43,421 nt of DNA, taken from assembly GCA_028285825.1 (NCBI GenBank), contig JAPYNK010000209.1, forward strand, positions 1 to 43,421. Reading direction: 5' to 3'. This stretch comes from Arenicellales bacterium (GTDB lineage: Bacteria; Pseudomonadota; Gammaproteobacteria; Arenicellales; Poriferihabitantaceae). The translations under genes were made by a program, and so were the position numbers. Shown here one piece after another: positions 35,195 to 43,421 of this stretch. The notes beneath the pieces are model-generated. The model was not told where the DNA came from, did not search any database, and saw only the letters and a program-made list of their open reading frames with translations. Each line of letters starts with the position of its first letter. The stretch's first letter is position 1.

Positions 35195-35425
35195 CTAGCT
35201 TCTATGCTGATCAGTATAAGGCAGCAAGGCAAGATATCGTGCTCTCTTGACTGCCATGGTCAATTGTCTCTGAAACCTCGTCTTGGTACCCGTACTGCGG
35301 CGAGGCAGTATCTTGCCGGTTTCGCTGATATTCTGCCTGAGCACTTCGAGGTCCTTGTAGTCAATTGACTCGATGCCTGCCGCAGTAAAACGACAGAATT
35401 TTGGACGTTTGTAGTGTCTGTTCAT
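35195..35425 (-). CDS. rpsR: 30S ribosomal protein S18
   Basis: A 76-residue basic protein of the small-subunit platform, binding there with S6. [17 protein letters not shown] and [18 protein letters not shown] are plain S18 signatures. Its start overlaps the rpsF stop by 4 bp, so S6 and S18, which form a dimer, are translated together. No priB lies between rpsF and rpsR, unlike enterics. Confidence 0.96.
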   Translation of the reverse strand: MNRHYKRPKFCRFTAAGIESIDYKDLEVLRQNISETGKILPRRSTGTKTRFQRQLTMAVKRARYLALLPYTDQHRS

Positions 35426-36063
35426 TTTGCCTCCTCCTCTTCGTTCCGGCCTGGTGTTTCCGTGTCTTCGGGTTCGGTTGGCGGTTCCCGGGATTCAGCA
35501 CCACCCGATATCATTTCACTTTCTTCAGGCACCTGTTCTGCAGTATCAGCACCGCCCTCGCCCTCTTCGGCCGCCGGCTTATCCGCTTTGGCATTTTCTT
35601 CAGTGGCTGTTTCTCGGGATTCCTGATTGCCGCCTTCCTCTGCAGTACTTTCTTCCGACTCTTCAGAATCGCCATCACCCTGGTTCTCCAGATCTTCACG
35701 CATTTTTCTTTCTCGTGACAGTTTTTCAGCTTCATCTTCCTTGATCTTGGCGGCAAGAATCGGCGACTGCTCGACAATCGCTTCCTTGCGTCGAATGATC
35801 ATATGCCGCAAAATCGAGTCATTGAATCGAAAATGGCCTTCAATTTCCGCGAGTGTCGATGCATCGCATTCGATATTCAAAAGCGCATAGTGCGCTTTAT
35901 GCACATCATCAACCATGTAGGCCAGAATCCTTCGACCCCAATCTTCCACACGATGTACCTGGCCACCATTGGATGTGACCATGTTCCGGTATCGTTCAAT
36001 CATGCCGGATACCTGTTCGCTCTGGTCTGGATGGACCAGAAATACTATTTCATAATGTCTCAT
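35422..36063 (-). CDS. rpsF: 30S ribosomal protein S6 with a long acidic extension
   Basis: The first 100 residues are ordinary S6 ([55 protein letters not shown]). The next roughly 110 are low-complexity, dominated by Glu with Ser, Ala, Thr and Gly, giving 213 residues against about 130 in E. coli. E. coli S6 receives extra Glu residues post-translationally from RimK; here a far longer acidic tail is genome-encoded. A TAATTTCTCCTCTC-complement leader supplies a GAGAGGAG ribosome-binding site before the ATG. Confidence 0.94.
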   Translation of the reverse strand: MRHYEIVFLVHPDQSEQVSGMIERYRNMVTSNGGQVHRVEDWGRRILAYMVDDVHKAHYALLNIECDASTLAEIEGHFRFNDSILRHMIIRRKEAIVEQSPILAAKIKEDEAEKLSRERKMREDLENQGDGDSEESEESTAEEGGNQESRETATEENAKADKPAAEEGEGGADTAEQVPEESEMISGGAESREPPTEPEDTETPGRNEEEEAK

Positions 36064-36152
36064 TAATTTCTCCTCTCGGTTTTTGAATTCTCCTGCAGTT
36101 TGCCAGTCAGGGCAAGGCAGTGAGAAAAGGAGTACGGCTTTGAAGAGCGAGA
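36064..36152 (-). promoter_or_regulatory. rpsF leader with possible S6:S18-type hairpin
   Basis: The untranslated leader of the S6 operon can fold, read on the minus strand, with TTGCC/GGCAA closing a 6-nt loop and CTCCT/AGGAG below it, separated by internal loops; a CCG triplet stands at the base. Known S6:S18 leader elements use a CCG next to paired segments to let the protein pair repress its own operon. I matched this by eye only. Confidence 0.35.
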
Positions 36153-36181
36153 ATTATAAGGTCAGTGATGATCCGATTCAA
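36153..36181 (-). promoter_or_regulatory. Sigma-70 promoter of the rpsF-rpsR-rplI operon
   Basis: Minus-strand TTGAAT (36176-36181), a 17-bp spacer and TATAAT (36153-36158) form a good housekeeping promoter about 90 bp upstream of the S6 start. The G/C-rich stretch just after the -10 (CTCGC) is like the discriminator of growth-rate-controlled ribosomal promoters. Confidence 0.65.
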
Positions 36182-36446
36182 TGACTTCACATGTAAAAAA
36201 TTTGAAATGTGACGAATGAGGTCATCGAGTCGTTTTCGATGCATGAAATTACCGTGCAAGCTAAAGCAGGTGAAATAGTCAGGTCATGGGAGCATGCAAT
36301 GCCCGTCCTTAAAATGCCGCATTCAGTTCATGCATTGCTGTTCGACCATCGTGTTTGAACCGGGAAAAGCGTCTTCATTAAATAATGCAATGAGGTTCGC
36401 CTGCTCGGGGATATTCCAAACTCAATCTTGTGCGCATCCTGCCCGG
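36182..36446. other. Intergenic region between hflX and rpsF promoter
   Basis: Together with the leader, the space between the hflX stop and rpsF is about 380 bp. No gene is visible here. In Pseudomonas and enterics hflK, hflC, purA, rnr and rlmB occupy this position. I saw no element boundary or repeat that explains their absence. Confidence 0.5.
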
Positions 36447-37823
36447 TCAGTCCAGTTGCGACCATTTCCCCGAATAACGCTCCCGAGACATCAACCACCC
36501 CATCGTGGCATCGCTCATTCTCAAGTCAAGCACAATGCTGCCATCGCCAAGATAGGTTTCGTCAAGGACTTGACATTTCTGAAACAGTCTGGAACGAAGT
36601 TCACCGGCATCGGGCTTGAGTTCAATTCGATACTGGCCATATTCCCTACTCATCAGTGAAGCGAGAACCTCAATCAACAGGTCCAGACCCTCTCCGGTTT
36701 CAGCCGACAACATCACCGAGTCGGGGTTTCCATTGCTGCTGAAAATTACTTTCGGAACCTGATTGATCAAGTCTATTTTATTGAAGACATTGATCACCGG
36801 AATGTTTTCAGCACCGATTTCCCGCAGCACATCGTGGACATGCATACGAGTTTCCTGACTGTCCGGTGCCGAAATGTCAGTAACCAGCAGCAGAAATGCC
36901 GAATTCAGAACTTCCTCCAGCGTTGACTTGAATGACGCAATCAAACTATGAGGCAGATCCCTGACAAAGCCAACGGTATCCGAAAGCACGACAGTGCCTG
37001 CTTTCGGCAAACTCAGGCGACGCATGGTGGGGTCAAGAGTCGCAAACAAACGATTGTCACTGAGCGTATCGGCACCAGTGAGCGCGTTAAACAATGTGGA
37101 TTTACCCGCATTGGTATATCCAACCAGGGAAATTGTAGAAACCGGAGCTCTCTGCCTTGATCTTCTTCTCAGATTCCTTTGTGATTCAACCCGCTCAAGT
37201 CGCGATGCCAGGGTACGAATACGCTGACCGATCAGTCGACGGTCGGTTTCCAGCTGCGATTCACCCGGTCCACGCAAGCCAATACCGCCCTTCTGACGCT
37301 CAAGATGCGACCAACCTCTCACTAATCTTGTCGAAAGATGCCGCAACTGGGCGAGCTCAACCTGAAGCTTGCCCTCCATTGATGTCGCACGTTGTGCGAA
37401 GATTGAAAGAATCAGGCCTGATCGGTCCAGAACCCGACACTTGATCTGCTTTTCGATGTTGCGTTCCTGAACCGGGCTGATCGGATGGTCAAGAATTACT
37501 AGCGACACACAATAGGCGGCAACCATGGCTGCCAATTCTTCAACCTTGCCCCGGCCCATGAACGTTGCAGCAACAGGCCGTGAACGAACCGACACCAGTC
37601 GGGCGCAAACCTCTGTGCCTGCCGAAACTGCCAGTTCGTCCAACTCATCAAGAATCTGGCTGTCTGCAAGTGCAGAATGCGTAACCTGACAGGCAATGAT
37701 CGCACGTTCCCGACCATCAAAACCTACGCTCGGCTCCGGAGTAGTGCCAGGCCCTACCGGTCCATCAATCTTGCAATTGTCAAAATAGCCAGGGAGTTGG
37801 CCGCCCATCACTCTTTCAAACAA
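36447..37823 (-). CDS. hflX: GTPase HflX
   Basis: A ribosome-binding GTPase that splits stalled 70S ribosomes, for example after heat shock. The 458-residue protein has the HflX-specific N-terminal domain (SRPVAATFMGRGKVEELA), the linker helices (GGIGLRGPGESQLETDRR) and a GTPase domain with G1 GYTNAGKST, G3 DTVGF and G4 NKID. The C-terminal part has the normal short domain. It lies 44 bp after hfq and probably shares its transcript. Confidence 0.94.
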   Translation of the reverse strand: MFERVMGGQLPGYFDNCKIDGPVGPGTTPEPSVGFDGRERAIIACQVTHSALADSQILDELDELAVSAGTEVCARLVSVRSRPVAATFMGRGKVEELAAMVAAYCVSLVILDHPISPVQERNIEKQIKCRVLDRSGLILSIFAQRATSMEGKLQVELAQLRHLSTRLVRGWSHLERQKGGIGLRGPGESQLETDRRLIGQRIRTLASRLERVESQRNLRRRSRQRAPVSTISLVGYTNAGKSTLFNALTGADTLSDNRLFATLDPTMRRLSLPKAGTVVLSDTVGFVRDLPHSLIASFKSTLEEVLNSAFLLLVTDISAPDSQETRMHVHDVLREIGAENIPVINVFNKIDLINQVPKVIFSSNGNPDSVMLSAETGEGLDLLIEVLASLMSREYGQYRIELKPDAGELRSRLFQKCQVLDETYLGDGSIVLDLRMSDATMGWLMSRERYSGKWSQLD

Positions 37824-37867
37824 ATGGGCAGGGGATTTGCCTACAACTCACGAGCCATGACATGGCT

Positions 37868-38110
37868 TTACTTGGAGTCCTCTTCAACAGGCATTATCCT
37901 TACCGGCCGAGTCGGCACTATTGTTGAAATGGCGTGCTTGTAGATGATCTGATTGACCGAATTCTTCAATAGAATCACATACTGATCATAGGAGTCGATT
38001 TGACCCTGCAATTTGATGCCGTTGACCAGGAATATCGAAACCGGTATGTTTTCTTTTCTCAATGTGTTCAAAAATGGATCTTGCAAGGCCGTCCCACTGT
38101 ATTTTTGCAT
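37868..38110 (-). CDS. hfq: RNA chaperone Hfq
   Basis: Hfq hexamers pair small RNAs with mRNAs. The Sm1 part ([28 protein letters not shown] in essence) and Sm2 ([10 protein letters not shown]) are both conserved. The ATG at 38110 has AGGA 7 nt upstream and gives 80 residues; in-frame ATG codons at 38125 and 38140 are less likely. The C-terminal tail is short ([11 protein letters not shown]), shorter than the 30-residue tail of E. coli. miaA, the usual upstream neighbour, is absent. Confidence 0.95.
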   Translation of the reverse strand: MQKYSGTALQDPFLNTLRKENIPVSIFLVNGIKLQGQIDSYDQYVILLKNSVNQIIYKHAISTIVPTRPVRIMPVEEDSK

Positions 38111-38140
38111 TATTCTATCCTGCATGTTCTTATATATCAT

Positions 38141-38822
38141 GTGCTTCGAGGTTCGAAAACCACTTGAAACACCTGTTATCTTTTTGAATATAAATAATCT
38201 TCAATCCCTTTCCTGTTGACAAAGGCAAACGATCCTGCAAATCGACAATCGGAAGTCATCGAAATCCAAGCCTGAACCTCTAAAGCCAGCGGAGACCTCC
38301 AAACCAATTTGAAAGGGGCATCCAAATGCATTATAAACCCAAATTTACCGTCTTGACGAAATTAATTGAATGGACCCTGCAAGAGCACCAGTGAAAATAT
38401 TCCAGTTCTCCGGTTAACGCAATCCCTGCTGATCATCGGCGGACTCAAATGACCGCACCATGGTTGACGATTTTCGGCCATTTCCCATTGCTCCCGCCAC
38501 AGTTTCGGGAGTTCCCCGACAAGAACCGATGATTCGACAATGCCTGGATTAAAGCCCTGCATTTCCGTGTTGCGGTTTCGAACAAGGCATTTTGGTGAAA
38601 GCGGATTTTGCAGCCAAGCCCCTCTATCAGGACCCGGCATCTCAGAGATCTGTTCCCGGGAAATAGCTTCAGTACATTCGGCTTCACCGTCTGACTTCCC
38701 ATCATCGCCTGGCAATTCCATGAAGTCAGCATGGGTAGAGCAAGGCATCGGACACTTGTGCCTACAGCCCGAAGCGGGGACCCGTTTGAGTGGTCGTCCA
38801 TGGCAGGGCAATGCCAAGGAAG
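38141..38822. other. Gene-poor stretch between CaiB operon and hfq
   Basis: About 680 bp between the end of the CoA-transferase gene and hfq. The first 250 bp are AT-rich and should include the hfq promoter. From about 38400 the base composition changes and both strands have open frames (minus 38362-38889, plus 38540-38974), none with a recognisable domain, ribosome-binding site or signature. It may be a decayed gene; I could not identify it. Confidence 0.45.
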
Positions 38823-39971
38823 CTATCCTCCACTCCGCTTGCGCCACTCGACAGGGGTGTTCTCGGCGGAGCGAGGTGGAGCCGGACAATCCGATTGTTG
38901 AGCAACTCCATCTACCCAGAACGGAGAACGCACTGACCGCAGTCGACCCTCGGTCGGATGATCGATTTCACTGAAGAAATCCACATCGTTCAGATGTTCA
39001 TCCTCAAGCAGGTCATCCAGAGATTGAACGGGGGTGCAGGGGATATCCAGGTCACGCAGCATTTGCAGCCATTCCGAATTTGAGCGTTCGAGCATCACTT
39101 GAGCGAGGATTTCGTAGAGTTCCCGAATGTGGTCACTGCGTAGCGCAGGATCCCGTACCCAATCTGCTTCAGCCAGATCAATGCGTCCAATAGTCGTGAA
39201 AAACTCTACCCAGTTCCTGGTGCTATAGGGCAGTACAGCCAGATACCCGTCTTTTGTTGCATAAGGTTTTCGATAGGGTGACAGAACCCGCCCGTAGCCG
39301 GTTGTGCCGCTTGCCGGAACGAAAGTCTCTCCATCAAGATGCTCGGACAGCAAAAAAGACGCAATGCCTTCATACATGGGAACCTCGATACAGCATCCCT
39401 GTCCAGACTTTGCCAGATGCAGTAGTCCGGCAAGCACTGCCATGGCCAAATGCAGTCCGCCCACCTTATCGCAAATTATCGTGGGCAGGAATTTGGGTGC
39501 ACCCTTGTCATCGGCATTTAGGTCGGCTGCTCCGCATGCCGCCTGAATAATGTCGTCATATGCAGGCAAATCTGCATTCCGTCCGCCACTTGCATAGCCC
39601 GCCGCACAACAGTAAACGATCTGTGGGAATGCCTTGCGGATACTCTCGGGGTCAATCCCCAGCTGGCCTGCCGTGACAGGACGCATATTGTGAACCATTG
39701 CGTCAGCCCCTTCCAGCAAGGACCGTAATTGCTCTTTGCCTTCCCGGGACTTCAAATCCAGCGTAACGGCCCGCTTGTTGCGGTTGCTGTTGAGATAGCC
39801 CGCACCCATGTCTTCAGAACGTGCAGGACGCACATAACGGAAAAGGTCACCCGACGGAGGCTCTACCTTGATGACATCCGCCCCGAAATCCCCAAGATAG
39901 CGTGTAGCAAAAGGGCCAAGCACAATCGTCGTCAAATCCAGGACCCTTGCGCCCTTGAGCAGATCATACAT
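38823..39971 (-). CDS. CaiB/BaiF family III CoA transferase
   Basis: A 382-residue family III CoA transferase; these move CoA between carboxylic acids through an enzyme-bound anhydride on an Asp. From the start at 39971 the typical sequence runs: GARVLDLTTIVLGPFATRYLGDFGADVIKVE at the front (GPFATRYLGDFGADVIKVE), NRNKRAVTLDLK, MVHNMRPV and ICDKVGG, whose Asp is the likely nucleophile. The last 30 residues (PAPPRSAENTPVEWRKRSGG) are normal for the family. Its start overlaps the cupin stop by 8 bp. The acid is unknown, but the transporter genes upstream suggest an imported carboxylate. DddD, the DMSP CoA transferase, is a double-length relative, so this is not DddD. Confidence 0.88.
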   Translation of the reverse strand: MYDLLKGARVLDLTTIVLGPFATRYLGDFGADVIKVEPPSGDLFRYVRPARSEDMGAGYLNSNRNKRAVTLDLKSREGKEQLRSLLEGADAMVHNMRPVTAGQLGIDPESIRKAFPQIVYCCAAGYASGGRNADLPAYDDIIQAACGAADLNADDKGAPKFLPTIICDKVGGLHLAMAVLAGLLHLAKSGQGCCIEVPMYEGIASFLLSEHLDGETFVPASGTTGYGRVLSPYRKPYATKDGYLAVLPYSTRNWVEFFTTIGRIDLAEADWVRDPALRSDHIRELYEILAQVMLERSNSEWLQMLRDLDIPCTPVQSLDDLLEDEHLNDVDFFSEIDHPTEGRLRSVRSPFWVDGVAQQSDCPAPPRSAENTPVEWRKRSGG

Positions 39972-40353
39972 GTTCAACCTCCACCCGCTGGCCTTCATTG
40001 TAGGGAGGTCCGTAGACAACCAGAACGCGAACCGGTTCATGTCCCGTTGCGGTAAAGACATGCGGCGTATCGGCGGGGAAAAAACACCCCTCGCCAGTAC
40101 CAATCTCGCGGGTTGTGTCTCCGATGGTAACACTGGCTGTGCCATGAAGCATGTAGCAGAACTGATCAATGCCCGGATGAAAGTGAGGGCTCGCGCCCTG
40201 TCCCGGGTCTATCGTTCCCAGTACGACTTCTAAATGCCTGGAGCCCTGTTCAGGCCCGACAAGGCGGCGATTGACCGTGCCGGTGTGACCCGCTGGCCGG
40301 TAGCCTGCAACATCGCCTTCTCGAATGAACAGCTTGTCATTATCAACATTCAT
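39964..40353 (-). CDS. Small single-domain cupin
   Basis: A 129-residue cupin with first motif PHFHPGIDQFCYMLHG (H57, H59; the usual Glu position reads Asp/Gln) and second motif FPADTPHVF (H98). Three His remain as metal ligands. It sits between dctM and the CoA transferase and overlaps the latter, so it belongs to the operon, perhaps as an isomerase, lyase or dioxygenase for the imported compound. It is too short and dissimilar to call DddW or DddK. Confidence 0.78.
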   Translation of the reverse strand: MNVDNDKLFIREGDVAGYRPAGHTGTVNRRLVGPEQGSRHLEVVLGTIDPGQGASPHFHPGIDQFCYMLHGTASVTIGDTTREIGTGEGCFFPADTPHVFTATGHEPVRVLVVYGPPYNEGQRVEVEHV

Positions 40354-40368
40354 CGCAAAATATCAAAA

Positions 40369-41736
40369 TTATCCCATCAGGCCCGGCAGCCATAAAACGA
40401 TCTGCGGAAAAGCCAGCAAGATACCAACGGTAATCACATCCGCTACAAAAAATGGCCCAACTCCCCGAAATACATCCTGCAAGGGGATTTCCAGCGAACG
40501 TCCCTGCTCGTCTCTCAGATCCCGCGAGACGCCTGCCACAACAAAGCAGTTTAGCCCAATCGGAGGGGTGATCAGGCAAATCTCCGCCATTTTCACTACG
40601 ATGATGCCGAACCAGATCGGGTCATATCCCAACGCAACCACAGCTGGATAGACCACCGGCAAGGTCAGGATCAGCATACCGATTGCGTCCATGAACATGC
40701 CCAGAACGGCATAGGCCAGAAGAATGCAAATCATGATGACCATGGGAGGCATATCCAGGCTTACTACCCAATCTGCAAAAACCGAAGGCAATCCTGCGAA
40801 GCCCAGGAATCGAACAAACAGGAATACCCCCCAGATCAGGGTAAAGATCATGACCGTGAGTTTTGCGGTCTCAATCAGCGCTTCGTGCAACCTGCCCCTT
40901 GCCTGAGACATTTGTCCCAGCTTCAATGCTCGATAGACGTAGAGAGCAAAGACCACGCCCGCACCAAGCGCTGCGGCCTCCGTGGGAGTCGCAGTGCCAG
41001 TATAGAGTGAACCGAATATGATCGCCACGACGATGATGATCGGGAAAGTGCCCGGAAGGCTCTCAAAGCGCTGTTTCCAGGTAAAGCCAGTGATTGGACG
41101 TCCCATTTCTGGGCGGACTATGCACATGCCTACGATCAACACAGCGTAAATCAGTGCCGAGGCTATACCGGGCAGGAATCCTGCCAGCAGTAGCTTGCCA
41201 ACCGACTGTTCCACGATAATTGCATAGATTACCAGAATGGCAGAGGGCGGAATCAGCGAAGCCAGTGTACCGCCTGCCGCAATTACTCCCGCCGTCAGGC
41301 GCTTGTTATAGCCGACGCGCGTCATATCCGGGATTGCCACGCGTGAAAACACTGCTGCTGTTGCCGTGGAGGCCCCGGATACCGCCGCAAAGCCAGCCGT
41401 GGCAAAAACGGTAGACACGGCAAGACCACCGGGCATCCATCCTACCCAGCGTCGGGCGGCTTCAAAGAGCCTGGAAGTCAAGCCTGCATAATAGGCCAGG
41501 AAGCCAATCAGAATAAACAGCGGAAGAACCGACAGGGGGTAGGTCACCGACTTTGAATGAGGGATGGTGCCAGCAATGGCAGCGGCTACATTCCAGTCCC
41601 GAAGTACGCAAAGTCCCAGAAATCCGGTCAATGCTGCCGCCACATAGACCCGCACCCCCAGAACCACCATGACTATCAAGCCAGCAACGCCCAGGATACC
41701 AATTTCGCTATTGCTCAATTCTGCCAGCACTTTCAT
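40369..41736 (-). CDS. dctM: TRAP transporter large permease subunit
   Basis: DctM is the sodium-coupled channel-forming subunit of tripartite ATP-independent periplasmic transporters. The 455-residue protein has about 12 membrane segments, with ASTATAAVFSRVAIPDM, GGTLASLIPPSAILVIYAII (in part) and the C-terminal ITPPIGLNCFVVAGV, all DctM hallmarks. It overlaps dctQ by 29 bp. The group makes a full transporter for an organic acid or similar solute. Confidence 0.93.
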   Translation of the reverse strand: MKVLAELSNSEIGILGVAGLIVMVVLGVRVYVAAALTGFLGLCVLRDWNVAAAIAGTIPHSKSVTYPLSVLPLFILIGFLAYYAGLTSRLFEAARRWVGWMPGGLAVSTVFATAGFAAVSGASTATAAVFSRVAIPDMTRVGYNKRLTAGVIAAGGTLASLIPPSAILVIYAIIVEQSVGKLLLAGFLPGIASALIYAVLIVGMCIVRPEMGRPITGFTWKQRFESLPGTFPIIIVVAIIFGSLYTGTATPTEAAALGAGVVFALYVYRALKLGQMSQARGRLHEALIETAKLTVMIFTLIWGVFLFVRFLGFAGLPSVFADWVVSLDMPPMVIMICILLAYAVLGMFMDAIGMLILTLPVVYPAVVALGYDPIWFGIIVVKMAEICLITPPIGLNCFVVAGVSRDLRDEQGRSLEIPLQDVFRGVGPFFVADVITVGILLAFPQIVLWLPGLMG

Positions 41737-42325
41737 TCCCTCCCGCTTGCGAGATTTCCTCTTTGGCCTGCTCTGCCACGTTCCTGGTCAGCGGCACCCC
41801 GACAGGCATCAGGTTCGGATCAACAGTCAGCCTGAGGTAGCCAGCCAGTTGAATGAACAGGCGAATCAGGAGCAGGCTGAGGGCCAGCGGTACAACCAGC
41901 TTGGCTGGCCAGGTCGGAATTTGAATATCGATGGTGCTGTCGCCGAAATTGAAGGCCCGCTGGAAGTGGGAATAGGAATACGGGATCAGCACTGCCACGA
42001 TAAAAATCGCTGCCGAGGTGGCGAGTGCCTCGACCAGCCAGCTCGCACGTCCTTTCAGCCGCGAGATCAGGAGTTCCATTCGAACATGACCGCCCACGCG
42101 CTGCACATAGGCAATTGACAGTACTGCAAATCCCACCATCGAGATTTCCACGATGTCAATGTAGCCGTAAATCGGCGCGTTGAAGATGTTGCGCATAATG
42201 ATCTGAACCATGCCCAGAAACATCATGGCAAAAACCAGTGAACCTGCGAAAAGATTAAACAGGTTCTCAATGGCGCCAAACACTCGGTCAAGCCACCGGA
42301 TGCCCTGCCCCGCGAGATCCGTCAT
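41708..42325 (-). CDS. dctQ: TRAP transporter small permease subunit
   Basis: A 205-residue DctQ protein with four membrane segments (for example LFAGSLVFAMMFLGMVQIIMRN, in part, and LVVPLALSLLLIRLFIQL) and the family's RVGGHVRMELL motif between the second and third segments. DctQ joins DctM in the inner membrane. The N- and C-terminal tails are hydrophilic. Confidence 0.9.
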   Translation of the reverse strand: MTDLAGQGIRWLDRVFGAIENLFNLFAGSLVFAMMFLGMVQIIMRNIFNAPIYGYIDIVEISMVGFAVLSIAYVQRVGGHVRMELLISRLKGRASWLVEALATSAAIFIVAVLIPYSYSHFQRAFNFGDSTIDIQIPTWPAKLVVPLALSLLLIRLFIQLAGYLRLTVDPNLMPVGVPLTRNVAEQAKEEISQAGGNESAGRIEQ

Positions 42326-42363
42326 TCTAAACTCCCCAGCTGCAGCAAATTACGGGATACCGC

Positions 42364-42392
42364 CTGATCGGCATCCAGTCGATGCCGATCAG
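42364..42392 (-). promoter_or_regulatory. 12-bp perfect hairpin between dctP and dctQ
   Basis: CTGATCGGCATC (42364-42375) is the exact reverse complement of 42381-42392, with a 5-nt loop. There is no T-run, so it is more likely an mRNA-stabilising or partial-stop structure that keeps the binding protein more abundant than the permease, as known for intercistronic hairpins of binding-protein operons. A second stem, CTCAACT/AGTTGAG (42444-42462), covers the dctP stop. Confidence 0.6.
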
Positions 42393-42449
42393 CTCATGGT
42401 TTCCAGGACTCATGCAGCACATCGGTACGGCATGGGCCCTGCCCTCAAC

Positions 42450-43421
42450 TCAGTAAGTTGAGCCTACCGATTCAAAAATTGCCTCGATCAGGCCACGCGC
42501 GTCGAATTTATCCTGGTTCTCCTCAATCCATGCGTCGATCACCGGACGGCCGGCCCCCTTGCGGAAAACCGCAAGCTCTTCATCGGAATAGACAACCTCT
42601 GTCAATTTCTCTTTCAACATGGGTATATTGACTTTGTCAATGTCAATGTAGGCCTGAATCTGGGCATCAATCACATCCTCCTTCACATCGTCCAGGAGGG
42701 CCTTGTACTGATCAGGCAAGGCATTATAGGCATTGATCGAGAAGGCCATGGGGCATTCGGAGGTACCCGGCGAGAGGTTCGAGGTATACCACTCTGCCAC
42801 TTCGTGGATGTTGTATGCCACATGACTGTAGGTAAACGGAAAGGAAGCCGCATCCATAGTACCCTGCTGAATACCGGTATAGACTTCTGTTGCGGGTAAG
42901 CTCGTAGGCGTTGCTCCAAACACCTTCATCGCTTGTGCAACACCACCACCAGCCCGTACAGTCTTGCCTTCCCAGTCCTTCAGCGTCCGGGGTGGTTCCC
43001 CGGTACCCATAAATTCATATTGCGGCAGAAACGACGAAGAATAGATCATCGCATTCCATTGTGCCAGCTCCTTCTTGACGGGGTCGCTGTTGAGTACCGT
43101 ATCTCGGATTTTGCGGCTATTTTCCCACTCGCTCATGGGCAGGAAAGGCATAGTCAGAGACATCAGGGCCGGGTTCTTCTGCGGATGATAGAAGTTGCAG
43201 AACATTGCTCCTTCGAACGCGTCAATAGCCAGGCCATCGAGGTTTTCCTTTGCTTTGGAGATGGCTTCGCCATAGTGCAGCTTGATCTCCCAGTTGCCTC
43301 CCGTCTTTTCAGCCACGAGTGAAGAAAGCGCTTCTGCGCCCGCTGTAAACGCGCGCTGCTTGCCCCATAGTGATATGTTCCACTGCAATTCGGGGCCATC
43401 GACCTCCGCTGCATATGCGCC
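42450..43421 (-). CDS. dctP: TRAP transporter periplasmic solute-binding protein, 5' end outside window
   Basis: The DctP family catches the solute in the periplasm and delivers it to DctQM. The visible 323 or so residues begin at the end of a probable signal peptide (AYA followed by AEVDGPELQW) and include LHYGEAISKAKENLDGL, the KTVRAGGG segment with the conserved substrate-salt-bridge Arg, and TEVYTGIQQGTMDAASFP. The frame is open to the window edge, so the start lies beyond it. The ligand cannot be read from sequence; the family binds mostly carboxylates. Confidence 0.9.
   Translation of the reverse strand, partial: GAYAAEVDGPELQWNISLWGKQRAFTAGAEALSSLVAEKTGGNWEIKLHYGEAISKAKENLDGLAIDAFEGAMFCNFYHPQKNPALMSLTMPFLPMSEWENSRKIRDTVLNSDPVKKELAQWNAMIYSSSFLPQYEFMGTGEPPRTLKDWEGKTVRAGGGVAQAMKVFGATPTSLPATEVYTGIQQGTMDAASFPFTYSHVAYNIHEVAEWYTSNLSPGTSECPMAFSINAYNALPDQYKALLDDVKEDVIDAQIQAYIDIDKVNIPMLKEKLTEVVYSDEELAVFRKGAGRPVIDAWIEENQDKFDARGLIEAIFESVGSTY

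Noticed and set aside
38362-38974. 175-codon minus and 144-codon plus frames near the CoA-transferase gene
   Set aside because: They overlap each other and the transferase end and resemble no family; kept only as an unexplained stretch.
38823-39971. Calling the CoA transferase dddD
   Set aside because: DddD has two transferase domains and is about twice as long.

Overview
The window reads as a chromosomal segment of a Gammaproteobacterium with moderate GC, probably marine or host-associated. The order hfq-hflX, rpsF-rpsR-rplI, dnaB-alr follows the Pseudomonas-type arrangement, and a complete ccmABCDEFGHI operon, the mtaD-ubiG-gph neighbourhood, a PhoP/PhoQ-like pair and succinylase-type DapD agree with that class. 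TRAP transport genes and a DMSP-lyase-like cupin suggest a marine lifestyle. I cannot name a genus.

Left end (1-2850): two damaged genes. An OLD-family ATPase/TOPRIM nuclease carries a frameshift and is cut off at a strong 16+4 bp palindrome followed by GC-rich, IS-like debris. The prolyl-tRNA synthetase gene next to it seems to have lost about 86 bp out of frame, removing class II motif 1. From 2946 to 7783 there is a two-gene SbcD/SbcC-like module of the YhaO/YhaN type whose ATPase has membrane segments inside its coiled coil and an extra C-terminal domain.

Sulfur-flavoured region (7789-13541): a minus-strand operon of an M24-fold protein without metal ligands followed by a cupin that keeps the DddQ-type active-site residues of DMSP lyases. 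Divergent from it are metY (homocysteine from sulfide), an alpha/beta hydrolase and mtaD (MTA/SAH deaminase). Then come ubiG, gph/mupP, panC, an atypical SDR protein and, convergently, dinB.

A roughly 420 bp non-coding stretch with an unassigned stem-loop cluster and a 20 bp near-palindrome precedes ccmABCDEFGHI (18549-25589), which encodes the whole system I cytochrome c maturation pathway. A convergent bactofilin and then dapD follow.

Right half (27673-43421) is all minus strand: a PhoQ/PhoP-like pair preceded by PepSY and glycine-zipper genes, an FKBP isomerase, alr, dnaB, rplI-rpsR-rpsF (S6 and L9 both with acidic C-terminal tails), hflX and hfq. The hflKC-purA-rnr-rlmB block that usually sits between hflX and rpsF is absent. 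Beyond a gene-poor 0.7 kb stretch lies a DctP-DctQ-DctM TRAP transporter with a small cupin and a CaiB-type CoA transferase in one operon, running off the window. No tRNA, rRNA or CRISPR array was recognised.
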